From Acetobacteraceae bacterium H6797 (GTDB lineage Bacteria; Pseudomonadota; Alphaproteobacteria; Acetobacterales; Acetobacteraceae): a stretch of DNA of 64,000 nt. Below are positions 1 to 8,949 of this stretch, in pieces; positions within the stretch are counted from its first letter, which is position 1; each line of letters opens with the position of its first letter. Where the stretch lies: NCBI GenBank assembly GCA_015223225.1, contig JADFCQ010000006.1:310001-374000 (forward strand), given 5' to 3'. The notes under the pieces are model-generated. The model was not told the DNA's origin. It made no database searches and worked only from the letters and a program-made list of their open reading frames with translations. Both the position numbers and the translations under genes were made by a program.

Positions 1-986
1 ATCACGGCACCCGCGATGAGCAGTGCCGTCGCATCCGTCAGCTGGGCGTAGAGCACGACCATCACGGCGGCGCCCAGCATCCAGGTGAAGAAGGCGGGCT
101 TGCGGCCGATGCGGTCGGCCACCTGACCGAAAGCGTAGATGCCGACGGCCATGCCGAGAATGGTCACCGCCGTCCAGGTCGCCGATTGCGTCAGGCCGAA
201 GCCGAAGCGCGAGGAGAGATAATTCGGCAGCCAGATCATCACGCCGTAATAGCCGAAATTCTGCACGCCGCAGAGAATGACCATGCCGATGCTGCTCCGC
301 GTCGTCGGTCCATCGGCGACGAGCAGGCGCAGCGAGGATTTCTCGGCGGGCTTGGCCGATTTCGCGACGAAGACATCCGGCTCATGCAGGCCCTTGCGGA
401 TGAAATAGGCCGCGACCGCCGGGAAGAGGCCGATCACGAACATGCCGCGCCAGCCGATCTCGGGCAGGAGCATGGGCGTGAGAATGGCCGCCGCCAGCAC
501 GCCCACCTGCCAGCCGATGCCGACATAGGAGGAGGCGCGGGCGCGCTTCGACGCCGGCCAGGCCTCGGCCACCAGGGCCATGCCGATGCCGAATTCGCCA
601 CCCAGGCCGATGCCCGCGATGGTGCGATAGACCAGCAGGTCCCAGTAACCCTGGGCCAGGGCGCAGAGGCCGGTGAAGACGGCGAAGAGCACGATCGTCC
701 AGGTCAGCACGCGCACGCGGCCGAGACGGTCGGAGAGCATGCCGAAGCCGATGCCGCCGATCACGGCACCGATCAGCGTCGCCGTCACCAGCGAGGCGGC
801 CTGGGCAGGGCTGAGGCCGAGATCCGCCGAGATAGCGCGGAGCATGAAGCCGAGAATGAGAAGGTCGAACCCATCCATCGCATAGCCGAGGGCCGAACCG
901 ATGAGGGCTTTCCAGCCGGCCGGCGTCACCGCGTCGCGGTCTGCCGGGGCCGTGGGATACTCTGACTGACGAGCCATGGCGGCCAT
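1..986 (-). CDS. MFS transporter, C-terminus cut by the window edge
   Basis: Reading the minus strand from an ATG at 986 (a second in-frame ATG lies at 977) gives an uninterrupted frame running off the left edge. The product begins MAAMARQSEYPTAP and continues with a typical major facilitator first helix (GYAMDGFDLLILGFML) and a loop 2-3 motif A, GMLSDRLGR; a second related motif, ADRIGRKP, follows in the second half. The YAMDGFDLLI start and the layout resemble the metabolite/aromatic-acid:H+ symporter branch, so uptake of an organic acid is likely, but substrate cannot be read from sequence. An AGGATAGG stretch just upstream of 986 favours that start. The downstream neighbour of this gene lies outside the window. 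Confidence 0.85.
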   Translation of the reverse strand, partial: MAAMARQSEYPTAPADRDAVTPAGWKALIGSALGYAMDGFDLLILGFMLRAISADLGLSPAQAASLVTATLIGAVIGGIGFGMLSDRLGRVRVLTWTIVLFAVFTGLCALAQGYWDLLVYRTIAGIGLGGEFGIGMALVAEAWPASKRARASSYVGIGWQVGVLAAAILTPMLLPEIGWRGMFVIGLFPAVAAYFIRKGLHEPDVFVAKSAKPAEKSSLRLLVADGPTTRSSIGMVILCGVQNFGYYGVMIWLPNYLSSRFGFGLTQSATWTAVTILGMAVGIYAFGQVADRIGRKPAFFTWMLGAAVMVVLYAQLTDATALLIAGAV

Positions 987-1232
987 CCTATCCTGCACGG
1001 GCAGTGATTTTTTCCCCAACGCCGGTTGGCCGGCGGATGGCCGGCTATCGGGAGGGTCCCGTCCTTGTTTCTGAGCTTGGGCCGGAGCGGAGCCTTCCGC
1101 CCCGGCGTCCGAATGGGGTGGCTCGCCGGGCACCAGGGGGGCCTACGGCAGGGCGCGCGAGCGCATTCAGGCGGCGCCTAGTGATGCAGAAGGGGCTCTT
1201 CCGTCAAGCCGCGCTCGCGATGGCGCGAGCCG

Positions 1233-2600
1233 TCAGGCGCTCTGCTCAGGCACCTCGCCAGTGCGGCCGCCAAGAAGGCCGAGCAGCGCCGCGAGCAGCA
1301 TGCCCGCCGCCGCGACACCCAGGCAGAGCGGCACCAGGAGCGATTGGTCGAGTTGGGCCTTGTCCACGAGGACGGCCACCAGCAGCGTGCCATAGGGCGC
1401 GACCAGCCGGGCGATGGCCTCGGCCAGCGTGAGCAGCCCCTGACCCGCAGGCGCCCTGTGGCGCGGCGAACCGCCCAGCAGCCGCCATCCGCAGGCGACC
1501 TCGAAGGCGCCTCGGCCGACCGTCATGGCGATGATGGGCGGCAGCAGCAGCCAGCCCGAATCCCCGGGCGTCTGGAGGGCGAGCCCGCCGAAGCCCAGGA
1601 CCAGCAGCAGCGCGCCCAGCGGCAGGAGCGGAAGGCCGGGCCGCCGGTCCAGCGCCCAGCCGCCCAGGAAGCCGATGATGGCGCTGCCCAGCATGGTCAG
1701 GCTCATGGTCAGGCCGATGGTCGCCACGGACAATTCCCAGCCCTGGTAAAAATAGGCGATGAGCATCAGCTCCGGCAGCGTCAGCCCCGCCGATACCAGA
1801 AGCCGGGCCAGGAAGGCGCCGGTCACACGCGGCCGGGCCAGCAGGTCGAGCGGCAGCAGCGGTGTCTCGCGGCGGGACTGGTGCCAGACGAACAGCGCCA
1901 GGAAGAGCAGCCCGCCGACCAGGAAGCGCAGCGCCCAGCGCCAGTCGAGGAAGGTGATGGCCGGCACGGCGACGATCAGCAGCCCGATGCTCAACAGGCT
2001 CAGCAATGTGCCGATCAGGTCGAAGCGGCGCAGCTGCGGCTCGCTCGGCGCCCGGCTGGCGAGCCACCAGGCCAGCCCAACCAGAGGTGTCAGCACCAGG
2101 GCGAATTCCAGCGACAGTGAAGGCACCAGCGCCGCGAGGCCGTTCCAGACGAAGGGCGCGACGAACATGATGGCCGCCGAAAAGAGCCCCGCGCCACCCA
2201 GCGCCCGCCCCAGACTACCCGGTGGCGTCGAGACGCGCAGCAGCCCGATGCTCCCGGCCAGCAGGCTCGCCAGCGCGATACCCTGGAGGAAGCGCAGCAC
2301 CAGCATCTGCTCCAGGTTCTGAGGCAGGCCGTGCGGAATGGCCGTTACCAGCATCAGGACCAACCCGAGCCGGAACCCCGCCCTCGGCCCGAGCCGGCCG
2401 GCGACCGCCGACATCGGCAGCGCCGCCAGGGTAAGCCCCAGCAGATAGGCCAGGAGGATCATGCCCGAGGCCTGCGTCCCGAAGGCCATTTCGGCCATCA
2501 GCCGCGGCAGCGAGAGGCTCACCAGAAAGCCGGGCAAGACCGTCAGCGACAGCCCGAGCAGGGAGGCGACCAGCGCCGGGCGAGAATCCATCACGGCCAT
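1233..2600 (-). CDS. MFS transporter (drug/metabolite efflux-like)
   Basis: Predicted polytopic inner-membrane protein of 455 residues. The open frame extends further upstream to 2789, but the added residues are proline- and arginine-rich and unlike a transporter; ATG at 2600 (MAVMDSRPALVASL) is preceded at good distance by AAGGTGG and begins just before the first helix, so I use it. The pattern of long hydrophobic segments, an early loop AGRLGPRAGFRLG resembling MFS motif A, and a proline/glycine-rich helix with QGIALASLLAGSIG in the first half fits an MFS exporter of the DHA type. It is divergent from the helicase gene at 2795. Substrate unknown. Confidence 0.8.
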   Translation of the reverse strand: MAVMDSRPALVASLLGLSLTVLPGFLVSLSLPRLMAEMAFGTQASGMILLAYLLGLTLAALPMSAVAGRLGPRAGFRLGLVLMLVTAIPHGLPQNLEQMLVLRFLQGIALASLLAGSIGLLRVSTPPGSLGRALGGAGLFSAAIMFVAPFVWNGLAALVPSLSLEFALVLTPLVGLAWWLASRAPSEPQLRRFDLIGTLLSLLSIGLLIVAVPAITFLDWRWALRFLVGGLLFLALFVWHQSRRETPLLPLDLLARPRVTGAFLARLLVSAGLTLPELMLIAYFYQGWELSVATIGLTMSLTMLGSAIIGFLGGWALDRRPGLPLLPLGALLLVLGFGGLALQTPGDSGWLLLPPIIAMTVGRGAFEVACGWRLLGGSPRHRAPAGQGLLTLAEAIARLVAPYGTLLVAVLVDKAQLDQSLLVPLCLGVAAAGMLLAALLGLLGGRTGEVPEQSA

Positions 2601-2794
2601 ATCCACCTTGGATTGCGAGACAGCCCGATCTGGCCGAGCCCCTGCGACCCAGCAAGACAGGTTAGGCGGAGCGGCAGTCACAAGGCCGTAGGCGCCCCAT
2701 ACCGGCCTCTTTAGGCCGCCGGGCCCGGCAGCCCGGCATTGCGAACAAAACCGGAAAATGGGATCATGGCGGGCGTGAGTGCGAACCATTCCCT

Positions 2795-4855
2795 ATGCCT
2801 TTCGACTATCTGGACGCCCTGAACCCCGAGCAGCGGCGGGCGGCCGAATACGGGATTTCGGCCGGCCAGCCGTCCGGCGGCCCTCTGCTGGTCATCGCCG
2901 GTGCCGGTTCGGGCAAGACGAATACCCTCGCCCATCGCCTAGCCCATCTCCTGGCTGAGGGGGCGGACCCGCATCGCGTTCTGCTGATGAGCTTCTCCCG
3001 CCGGGCCGCTGCCGATCTCGCCCGCCGGGCGGGGCATGTCTCGGCCCAGGTGCTCGGCGAGCGCGCCGGGCTGCTCGCGGCGGGCCTGCCCTGGGCAGGG
3101 ACATTCCACAGCATCGGCGCCCGGCTGCTGCGCGACTATGCCGAGCGGATCGGGCTGGAGCCGGACTTCTCCATCCATGACCGGGAGGATTCGGCCGATC
3201 TGCTGAACCTCGTCCGCCACGAACTCGGCTTCTCCAAGACCGAGCAACGCTTCCCGACCAAGGCCACCTGCCTCGATATCTATTCCCGCGTGGTCAATGG
3301 CGGCGGTGCGCTGGAGGAGGTGCTGCGCGCCACCTTCCCCTGGTGCGCCGCCTGGGAGGCCGAGCTCAAGGCCCTCTTCGCCGGCTATGTTGAGGCCAAG
3401 CAGGCCCAGCGGGTGCTCGATTACGATGACCTGCTGCTCTATTGGGCCCGAATGGTGGAGGCGCCCTGGCTCGCCGAGGAGATCGGCGGGCGGTTCGACC
3501 ATGTGCTGGTCGACGAATACCAGGACACGAACCGGCTCCAGGCCACGATCCTGATGAGCATGAAGCCCACGGGCCGGGGCCTGACGGTCGTGGGGGATGA
3601 CGCGCAGTCGATCTATTCCTTCCGCGCCGCGACGGTGCGGAACATCCTCGACTTCCCGTTGGCCTTCGAGCCTCGGGCCGAGGTGATCACCCTCGATCGC
3701 AACTACCGCTCGACCCGGCCCATTCTCGACGCCGCCAATGCCGTGATCGGCCTGGCCAAGGAGCGCTTCGCCAAGAACCTCTGGACCGATCGGCAGGCCG
3801 ACCAGCGCCCCGAACTCGTGACGCTGCGCGACGAGGCCGAGCAGGCCCGCTATATCGCGACCAAAGTGCTGGAAAACCGGGAGAAAGGCGCAACGCTCAA
3901 GCAGCAGGCCGTGCTTTTCCGCACCGCGACCCATAGCGCGGCCGTGGAAGTCGAGCTGACGCGGCGGCGCATTCCCTTCGTGAAATTCGGCGGGCTGAAA
4001 TTCCTCGACAGCGCCCATGTGAAGGACATGCTGGCCCTGCTCCGCTTCGCCCAGAACCCGCGCGATGCCGTGGCGGGGTTCCGGCTGATGCTGCTGGTGC
4101 CCGGCGCAGGCCCTTCGACGGCGCGGCGCGTGCTCGCCAGCATGGCCGACCAGCCCAACCCAATTCAGGCGCTTCAGCGCATGCCGGTGCCGCCCCGGCT
4201 GGGCGAGGAGTGGCGGAAGCTGATCGAGGTGCTGACCGCCCTGCAAAGCAAGGCCGGCTGGCCCGCGGAATTCGACCTGGCGCGGTGCTGGTACGAGCCG
4301 ATCCTCGCGCGCATCCATGAGGACGCGCCGACCCGGCTCGCTGACCTGGCGCAGTTGCAGCAGATCGCCGCCGGCTATCCGTCCCGCGAGCGTTTCCTGA
4401 CCGAGCTGACGCTCGACCCGCCCGATGCGACGAGCGACCTTTCCGGCGTGCCCCTGCGCGACGAGGATTACCTGACCCTCTCGACCATCCACTCGGCCAA
4501 GGGCCAGGAATGGCGCGCGGTCTTCCTGCTCAATGCCGTCGAGGGCTGCATGCCGTCAGATCTCGGCACCGGCAGCGAGGCCGAGATCGAGGAGGAGCGG
4601 CGGCTGCTCTATGTCGCCATGACGAGGGCCAAGGAAAGCCTGCATCTTCTCCTGCCGCAGCGCTTCTTCACCCATTCCCAGCGGGCGATGGGCGACCGGC
4701 ATGTCTATGCCTCCCGCAGCCGCTTCATCCCGCGCGAGATCCTGGACCATTTCGACTATGTGAGCTGGCACGGCCCCAGCGAGGCGCGCGAAAGGCCGGC
4801 GGGTATTGGCCCGCGCCTCGACCTGGCCGCACAGATGCGCGGCATGTGGCGATGA
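2795..4855 (+). CDS. UvrD/Rep-family superfamily 1 DNA helicase
   Basis: ATP-dependent 3'-5' DNA helicase of 686 residues, slightly shorter than UvrD (about 720). It starts with the Q-motif-like LNPEQRRAAEY, followed by Walker A GAGSGKT at residues 36-42, the Walker B/motif II VDEYQDTN near 239, motif III GDDAQSIYSFR near 267, YRSTRPI (motif IV), TIHSAKGQEW (motif V) near 566 and YVAMTRAKESL (motif VI) near 604. All catalytic motifs are intact, so it should be active in repair or replication restart. Because several UvrD-like paralogues are common in alphaproteobacteria and it lacks the usual C-terminal extension, I do not assign uvrD. Its neighbours give no further hint. Confidence 0.92.
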   Translation: MPFDYLDALNPEQRRAAEYGISAGQPSGGPLLVIAGAGSGKTNTLAHRLAHLLAEGADPHRVLLMSFSRRAAADLARRAGHVSAQVLGERAGLLAAGLPWAGTFHSIGARLLRDYAERIGLEPDFSIHDREDSADLLNLVRHELGFSKTEQRFPTKATCLDIYSRVVNGGGALEEVLRATFPWCAAWEAELKALFAGYVEAKQAQRVLDYDDLLLYWARMVEAPWLAEEIGGRFDHVLVDEYQDTNRLQATILMSMKPTGRGLTVVGDDAQSIYSFRAATVRNILDFPLAFEPRAEVITLDRNYRSTRPILDAANAVIGLAKERFAKNLWTDRQADQRPELVTLRDEAEQARYIATKVLENREKGATLKQQAVLFRTATHSAAVEVELTRRRIPFVKFGGLKFLDSAHVKDMLALLRFAQNPRDAVAGFRLMLLVPGAGPSTARRVLASMADQPNPIQALQRMPVPPRLGEEWRKLIEVLTALQSKAGWPAEFDLARCWYEPILARIHEDAPTRLADLAQLQQIAAGYPSRERFLTELTLDPPDATSDLSGVPLRDEDYLTLSTIHSAKGQEWRAVFLLNAVEGCMPSDLGTGSEAEIEEERRLLYVAMTRAKESLHLLLPQRFFTHSQRAMGDRHVYASRSRFIPREILDHFDYVSWHGPSEARERPAGIGPRLDLAAQMRGMWR

Positions 4856-5183
4856 AATTCGCTCGGGAAATTTTACTTTTTCTCAATATAAATCGCTGAT
4901 TTTATTCGAAATAACTACTGCTGCGTGTACCAGATACCATTCGAAATCGGCGAAATATTGAGGCCGAATAAATGTACTCCGGCAAATACCCAGAGAAATA
5001 GGCCTCCAAACGGATATTTTCGGCACAAATCGGGGATGTACTTGATTTTTTCGGGTGATTAGATATGTTATAACCGAGATTTAACCGGCAGCGGCGCATC
5101 GCCCCTCTCTCGCGATGATGCTTCCGCCCCCAGCACAGCCCCGGCGCCCCCCCCCGGCCGCCTTGGCTGACTCGGAGACTCCA
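4856..5183. other. AT-rich intergenic leader upstream of ptsN
   Basis: This 328-base gap has no convincing gene. Its first 230 bases are strikingly AT-rich against a GC-rich window, with many A/T runs (for example around 4869-4915 and 5030-5075). A possible sigma-70 promoter is TTGATT at 5042-5047 followed after 16 bases by TATGTT at 5064-5069, with TTATAA overlapping at 5068-5073. The last 90 bases return to C-rich sequence. It most likely carries the promoter and regulatory region for ptsN and the mrp genes. Confidence 0.5.
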
Positions 5184-5666
5184 ATGGCGATTGCCGACCT
5201 GTTCCCCGCCACGGAAGGCATTCTCAGCCTCGCACCGGCCAATAAGACCGAGTTGCTCGACCTCGTCTCCGCCGCCGCAGCGGCCCGCATGGGTCGCGAC
5301 AAGGAAGAGGTGCTCGAGGCGTTGCAGGCCCGCGAACGCCTGGGCTCCACGGCCCTCGGCCGCGGCGTCGCCATGCCGCATACGCGCATGGCCGATATGG
5401 AGGCGCCGGTCGCGATCCTCGCCCGCCTCGCCAAGCCCATCGAGTTCGACGCGCGCGACGGCGAGCCAGTCGACTTGGTCTTCACCGTGCTCTGGCCGGA
5501 GAACGAGCCCGAAGGCTTCCTGCCGGCCCTTTCCAATATCTGCCGGGTGCTGCGCGACAACCGCCTGCCTCGCCAGTTGCGGCAGGCGAAATCCTCCGAG
5601 GAGGCCCTGGCGATGCTGCGCGCTTCCGATACGGCGGCGCCGGACGAGGCCGCCGAGGAGTACTGA
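5184..5666 (+). CDS. ptsN: PTS EIIA-Ntr-like (PtsN) phosphoacceptor protein
   Basis: A 160-residue single-domain protein of the PTS EIIA type 2 (mannitol/fructose/Ntr) fold. The phosphoacceptor histidine is His66 in GVAMPHTRM, preceded by the typical REXLGSTALG segment; C-terminal helices contain LSNICRVLRD. The ATG at 5184 (MAIADLFPA) follows CGGAGAC and begins at the family's normal start; an upstream in-frame ATG at 5115 would add a proline-rich tail inside the leader and is rejected. Such proteins are cytoplasmic regulators phosphorylated by PTS-Ntr and control potassium transporters among other targets. It lies 59 bases upstream of the Mrp antiporter operon in the same direction, which suggests a role in cation homeostasis here. 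Confidence 0.85.
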   Translation: MAIADLFPATEGILSLAPANKTELLDLVSAAAAARMGRDKEEVLEALQARERLGSTALGRGVAMPHTRMADMEAPVAILARLAKPIEFDARDGEPVDLVFTVLWPENEPEGFLPALSNICRVLRDNRLPRQLRQAKSSEEALAMLRASDTAAPDEAAEEY

Positions 5667-5725
5667 GAACTTCCGCGCGCGCCGCGGCGCGCCCAAGAAA
5701 ATGAACGAGGGGAGCCCAGTGCGGG

Positions 5726-8605
5726 ATGCCTGAAGCCCTGTATCTATCGGCCGCCGTCGGCTTGCCGTTTCTTGGCGCACTGATCGCTTCCCTATTGCCG
5801 TCCAACGCCCGCCACCTGGAAGCCTGGCTCGGGGGCGGCATCGCCCTTCTCGCCCTCATCATGGTCTGGTTCGGCTATGCCGAGGTCGCGGGCGGCACGG
5901 TGCCCCGCGTCGAATGGCCCTGGGCGCCGGAACTCGGGCTGACCTTCACCCTGCGGATGGACGGGCTTTCCTCCATCTTCGCCGCCATGATCGCGGGCAT
6001 CGGCTTCCTCGTAATGCTCTACGCCCGCTACTACATGTCGTCGGAAGACCCGATCCCCCGCTTCTACGCCTTCCTGCTCGCCTTCATGGGCTCAATGATG
6101 GGGTTGGTGCTCTCCGGCAACCTCATCCAGATGGTCTTCTTCTGGGAGCTGACCAGCCTTTTCTCCTTCCTCCTCGTTGGCTATTGGCAGCACCTAGCCG
6201 CCGCGCGCGACGGCGCCCGCATGGCCCTCACCGTGACGGCGACGGGCGGGCTCGCGCTCTTCGCGGGCGTGCTGCTGCTCGGGCACATCGTCGGCAGCTA
6301 CGATATCGACAAGGTCCTGGCCTCGGGCGACCTCATCCGGAACTACCCGCTCTATCTGCCGACGCTGGGGCTGATCCTGCTCGGCGCGCTGACCAAGAGC
6401 GCCCAGTTCCCCTTCCATTTCTGGCTGCCGCAGGCCATGGCGGCGCCCACGCCCGTCTCGGCCTATCTCCATTCCGCGACGCTGGTGAAGGCCGGTATCT
6501 TCCTGCTCGCGCGGCTCTGGCCCGTGATGTCGGGCACCGATGCCTGGTTCTGGACGCTGGGCATCTGCGGCATGATGACCTTGGTTATCGGGGCTTACGT
6601 CGCGATCTTCCAGCATGATCTGAAGGGCCTGCTGGCCTATTCGACCATCAGCCATCTCGGGCTGATCACCCTGCTGCTGAGCCTGAACAGCCCGCTAGCC
6701 ATGGTGGCCGCGATCTTCCACGTCATGAACCACGCGACCTTCAAGGCTTCGCTCTTCATGGCGACCGGCATCATCGACCACGAAACCGGCACGCGCGACA
6801 TCAGGCGGCTATCCGGGCTGAACATCTCCATGCCCTTCACCGCGCGGCTCGCCATGGTGGCGGCGGCGGCCATGGCGGGCGTGCCGCTGCTGAACGGCTT
6901 CATCTCCAAGGAGATGTTCTTCACCGAGGCGCTCACCGCCTCGGCCGCGCCTTCGGTGCTTCACCGGATCATGCCGGTGGCCGCGACGGTGGCCAGCATG
7001 TTCGCTGTCGCCTATTCGCTCCGCTTCATCCATGGCGCCTTCTTCGGGCCGGAAGCCACTGATCTTCCGAAAAAGCCGCATGAGCCGCCGCAGTGGATGC
7101 GCCTGCCCGTCGAAGTGCTGGTCTTCCTCTGCATGATCGTCGGCATCCTGCCGGCCGCGACCATCGGGCCCTTCCTCGACGTCGCCGTGCGCTCGGTTCT
7201 GGGCGATGCGACACCCACTTACAGCCTCGCGGTCTGGCACGGACTCAATCAGCCGCTGGTGATGAGCATGCTCGCCCTGGCGGGCGGCGTGATGCTCTAC
7301 CTGCTGCTCCAGCGCCATCTCAACGCGGGGATCGACGGCACGCCGCTGCTGCGCGGGCTGGATGGCCGCCGCATCTTCGATCAGGTGATGGTCTTTCTCT
7401 CCTGGCGCATGGCCCGCACGCTCGAGCGCCTGCTGGGGACGAGCCGTCTGCAGATGCAGCTCAGGCTGCTCGTCTGCATCGCCTTCGGCGCGGCGGTGCT
7501 GGCGCTCTGGCCCTATGGGCTGCGCTTCGGCAATGTGACGCTCACCCGCTTCGACCCGATCATCGGCATCGCCTGGCTGGTCGGCGCCGGCTGTGCGATC
7601 GGGGCGGCCTATCAGGCCAAGTATCACCGCCTCGCGGCGGCGATCCTGCTGGGCGGCGCGGGGCTGGTCACCTGCCTCACCTTCGTCTGGTTCTCGGCGC
7701 CCGACCTCGCGCTCACGCAGCTTCTCGTGGAAGTGGTGACGGCCGTGCTGCTGCTGCTCGGCCTGCGCTGGCTGCCCAGGCGCGTCGAACAGCCCGGCGG
7801 CAGCGCGCTGCGCGACAAGGCCCGCCGCTACCGCGACGTCGCCATCGCCATCGGCTCCGGCCTGGGCCTGGCCGTGCTCTCCTATGCGACCATGACCCGC
7901 GTCTCGCCCGAGGGCATCGCCCGGCACTTCCTTGAGCGCGCCTATTCGGAGGGCGGCGGGACAAACGTGGTCAACGTCATCCTGGTGGATTTCCGCGGCT
8001 TCGACACGCTGGGCGAGATCACCGTGGTCGGCATCGTGGCGCTGACGGTCTTCGCCCTGCTCCGCCGCTTCCGCCCCGCGAAGGAGAGCATCGCGGTGCC
8101 CGACCAGCAGCTCGGTGACGGGCAGGACTGGATGCGCGTGGCCTCGGTCACGATGCGGCTGATGTTCCCCATCATCGGGCTCGTGTCGCTCTTCCTCCTG
8201 CTGCGGGGGCATGACTTGCCGGGCGGCGGCTTCGCGGCCGGGCTGATGATGTCGGTCGCGATCCTGCTGCAATACATGGCCGGCGGCGCACGCTGGGTGG
8301 AGGACCATATCCGCATCCACCCGCTGCGCTGGATGGGCGTCGGCCTGCTGGTGGCGGCCGGCACGGGCATGGCCGCGACCATCGTGGGCAAGCCCTTCCT
8401 CACCTCCTACTTCGCCTATGCGGATCTGGGCATCCTCGGGAAGCTGCCGGTGGCGAGCGCCGTGCTCTTCGATCTCGGCGTCTTCGGCCTGGTCTTCGGC
8501 GCGACGGTGCTGATCCTGATCGCCATCGCCCATCAGTCGGTCCGCAGCCAGCGCGCGGCCCCGCCGCCACCTCCCAGCAACCTGCTTCCGGGGGCTTTCG
8601 ACTGA
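5726..8605 (+). CDS. mrpA: Mrp antiporter subunit A with fused subunit B
   Basis: Large membrane subunit (959 residues) of the multisubunit Na+(K+)/H+ antiporter (Mrp/Mnh/Pha). The N-terminal part is homologous to complex I NuoL: the proton channel segment TKSAQFPFHFWLPQAM lies near residues 221-236, followed by a segment containing HSATLVKAGIFLLARL. The MrpA-specific C-terminal part contains SAPDLALTQLLVEVVTAVLLLLGLRWLPRR. From about residue 803 a MrpB domain follows (MRLMFPIIGLVSLFLLLRGHDLPGGGFAAG), so mrpA and mrpB are one gene, as in many alphaproteobacterial pha loci. Stop overlaps the mrpC start by one base (TGATG), indicating translational coupling. Confidence 0.95.
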   Translation: MPEALYLSAAVGLPFLGALIASLLPSNARHLEAWLGGGIALLALIMVWFGYAEVAGGTVPRVEWPWAPELGLTFTLRMDGLSSIFAAMIAGIGFLVMLYARYYMSSEDPIPRFYAFLLAFMGSMMGLVLSGNLIQMVFFWELTSLFSFLLVGYWQHLAAARDGARMALTVTATGGLALFAGVLLLGHIVGSYDIDKVLASGDLIRNYPLYLPTLGLILLGALTKSAQFPFHFWLPQAMAAPTPVSAYLHSATLVKAGIFLLARLWPVMSGTDAWFWTLGICGMMTLVIGAYVAIFQHDLKGLLAYSTISHLGLITLLLSLNSPLAMVAAIFHVMNHATFKASLFMATGIIDHETGTRDIRRLSGLNISMPFTARLAMVAAAAMAGVPLLNGFISKEMFFTEALTASAAPSVLHRIMPVAATVASMFAVAYSLRFIHGAFFGPEATDLPKKPHEPPQWMRLPVEVLVFLCMIVGILPAATIGPFLDVAVRSVLGDATPTYSLAVWHGLNQPLVMSMLALAGGVMLYLLLQRHLNAGIDGTPLLRGLDGRRIFDQVMVFLSWRMARTLERLLGTSRLQMQLRLLVCIAFGAAVLALWPYGLRFGNVTLTRFDPIIGIAWLVGAGCAIGAAYQAKYHRLAAAILLGGAGLVTCLTFVWFSAPDLALTQLLVEVVTAVLLLLGLRWLPRRVEQPGGSALRDKARRYRDVAIAIGSGLGLAVLSYATMTRVSPEGIARHFLERAYSEGGGTNVVNVILVDFRGFDTLGEITVVGIVALTVFALLRRFRPAKESIAVPDQQLGDGQDWMRVASVTMRLMFPIIGLVSLFLLLRGHDLPGGGFAAGLMMSVAILLQYMAGGARWVEDHIRIHPLRWMGVGLLVAAGTGMAATIVGKPFLTSYFAYADLGILGKLPVASAVLFDLGVFGLVFGATVLILIAIAHQSVRSQRAAPPPPPSNLLPGAFD

Positions 8606-8949
8606 TGGAACTGATCCTCGCCCTCGCGATCGGCGTGCTCGGCGGTGCGGGCGTGTGGCTGCTGATGCGGCCCCGCACCTTCCAGCTCATCATCGGGCTC
8701 TCGCTGCTTTCCTATGCGGTGAACCTCTTCATCTTCAGCATGGGCCGCTTCCCCGTGGGCAAGCCGCCGGTGCTGGAATCCGGCACGGTGGGTGACCCGG
8801 CGGTCTATGCCGACCCCCTGCCCCAGGCGCTGGTACTCACCGCCATCGTCATCGGCTTCGCCACCACGGCGCTCTTCCTCGTCGTCATGATGGCCGCCCG
8901 CGGGCTGACCGGCAGCGACCATGTCGACGGCAGGGGGCGTGGCCAGTGA
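8605..8949 (+). CDS. mrpC: Mrp antiporter subunit C
   Basis: A 114-residue membrane protein homologous to NuoK. Three transmembrane segments are visible: residues 1-20, a second containing FQLIIGLSLLSYAVNLFIFSMG, and a third containing LPQALVLTAIVIGFATTALFLVV. These sequences are characteristic of MrpC/MnhC, including the glutamine-containing DPLPQALVLTAIVIG. It starts within the end of mrpA and its own stop overlaps the mrpD start by four bases, so it is the second cistron of a tightly coupled operon. It is required with the other subunits for a functional antiporter complex in the inner membrane. Confidence 0.95.
   Translation: MELILALAIGVLGGAGVWLLMRPRTFQLIIGLSLLSYAVNLFIFSMGRFPVGKPPVLESGTVGDPAVYADPLPQALVLTAIVIGFATTALFLVVMMAARGLTGSDHVDGRGRGQ

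Noticed and set aside
1004-1232. Plus-strand frame in the gap between the two MFS genes
   Set aside because: Arg/Pro/Ala-rich, no start signal and runs into the opposite MFS gene.
2939-4492. Minus-strand frame of 517 codons opposite the helicase
   Set aside because: No recognisable motif; mirrors the codon structure of the helicase gene.
6809-8533. Long minus-strand open frame (574 codons) opposite mrpAB
   Set aside because: The product is rich in Arg, Gln, Asp and Glu with no domain and lies entirely opposite a well-supported gene; it is a GC-bias shadow.
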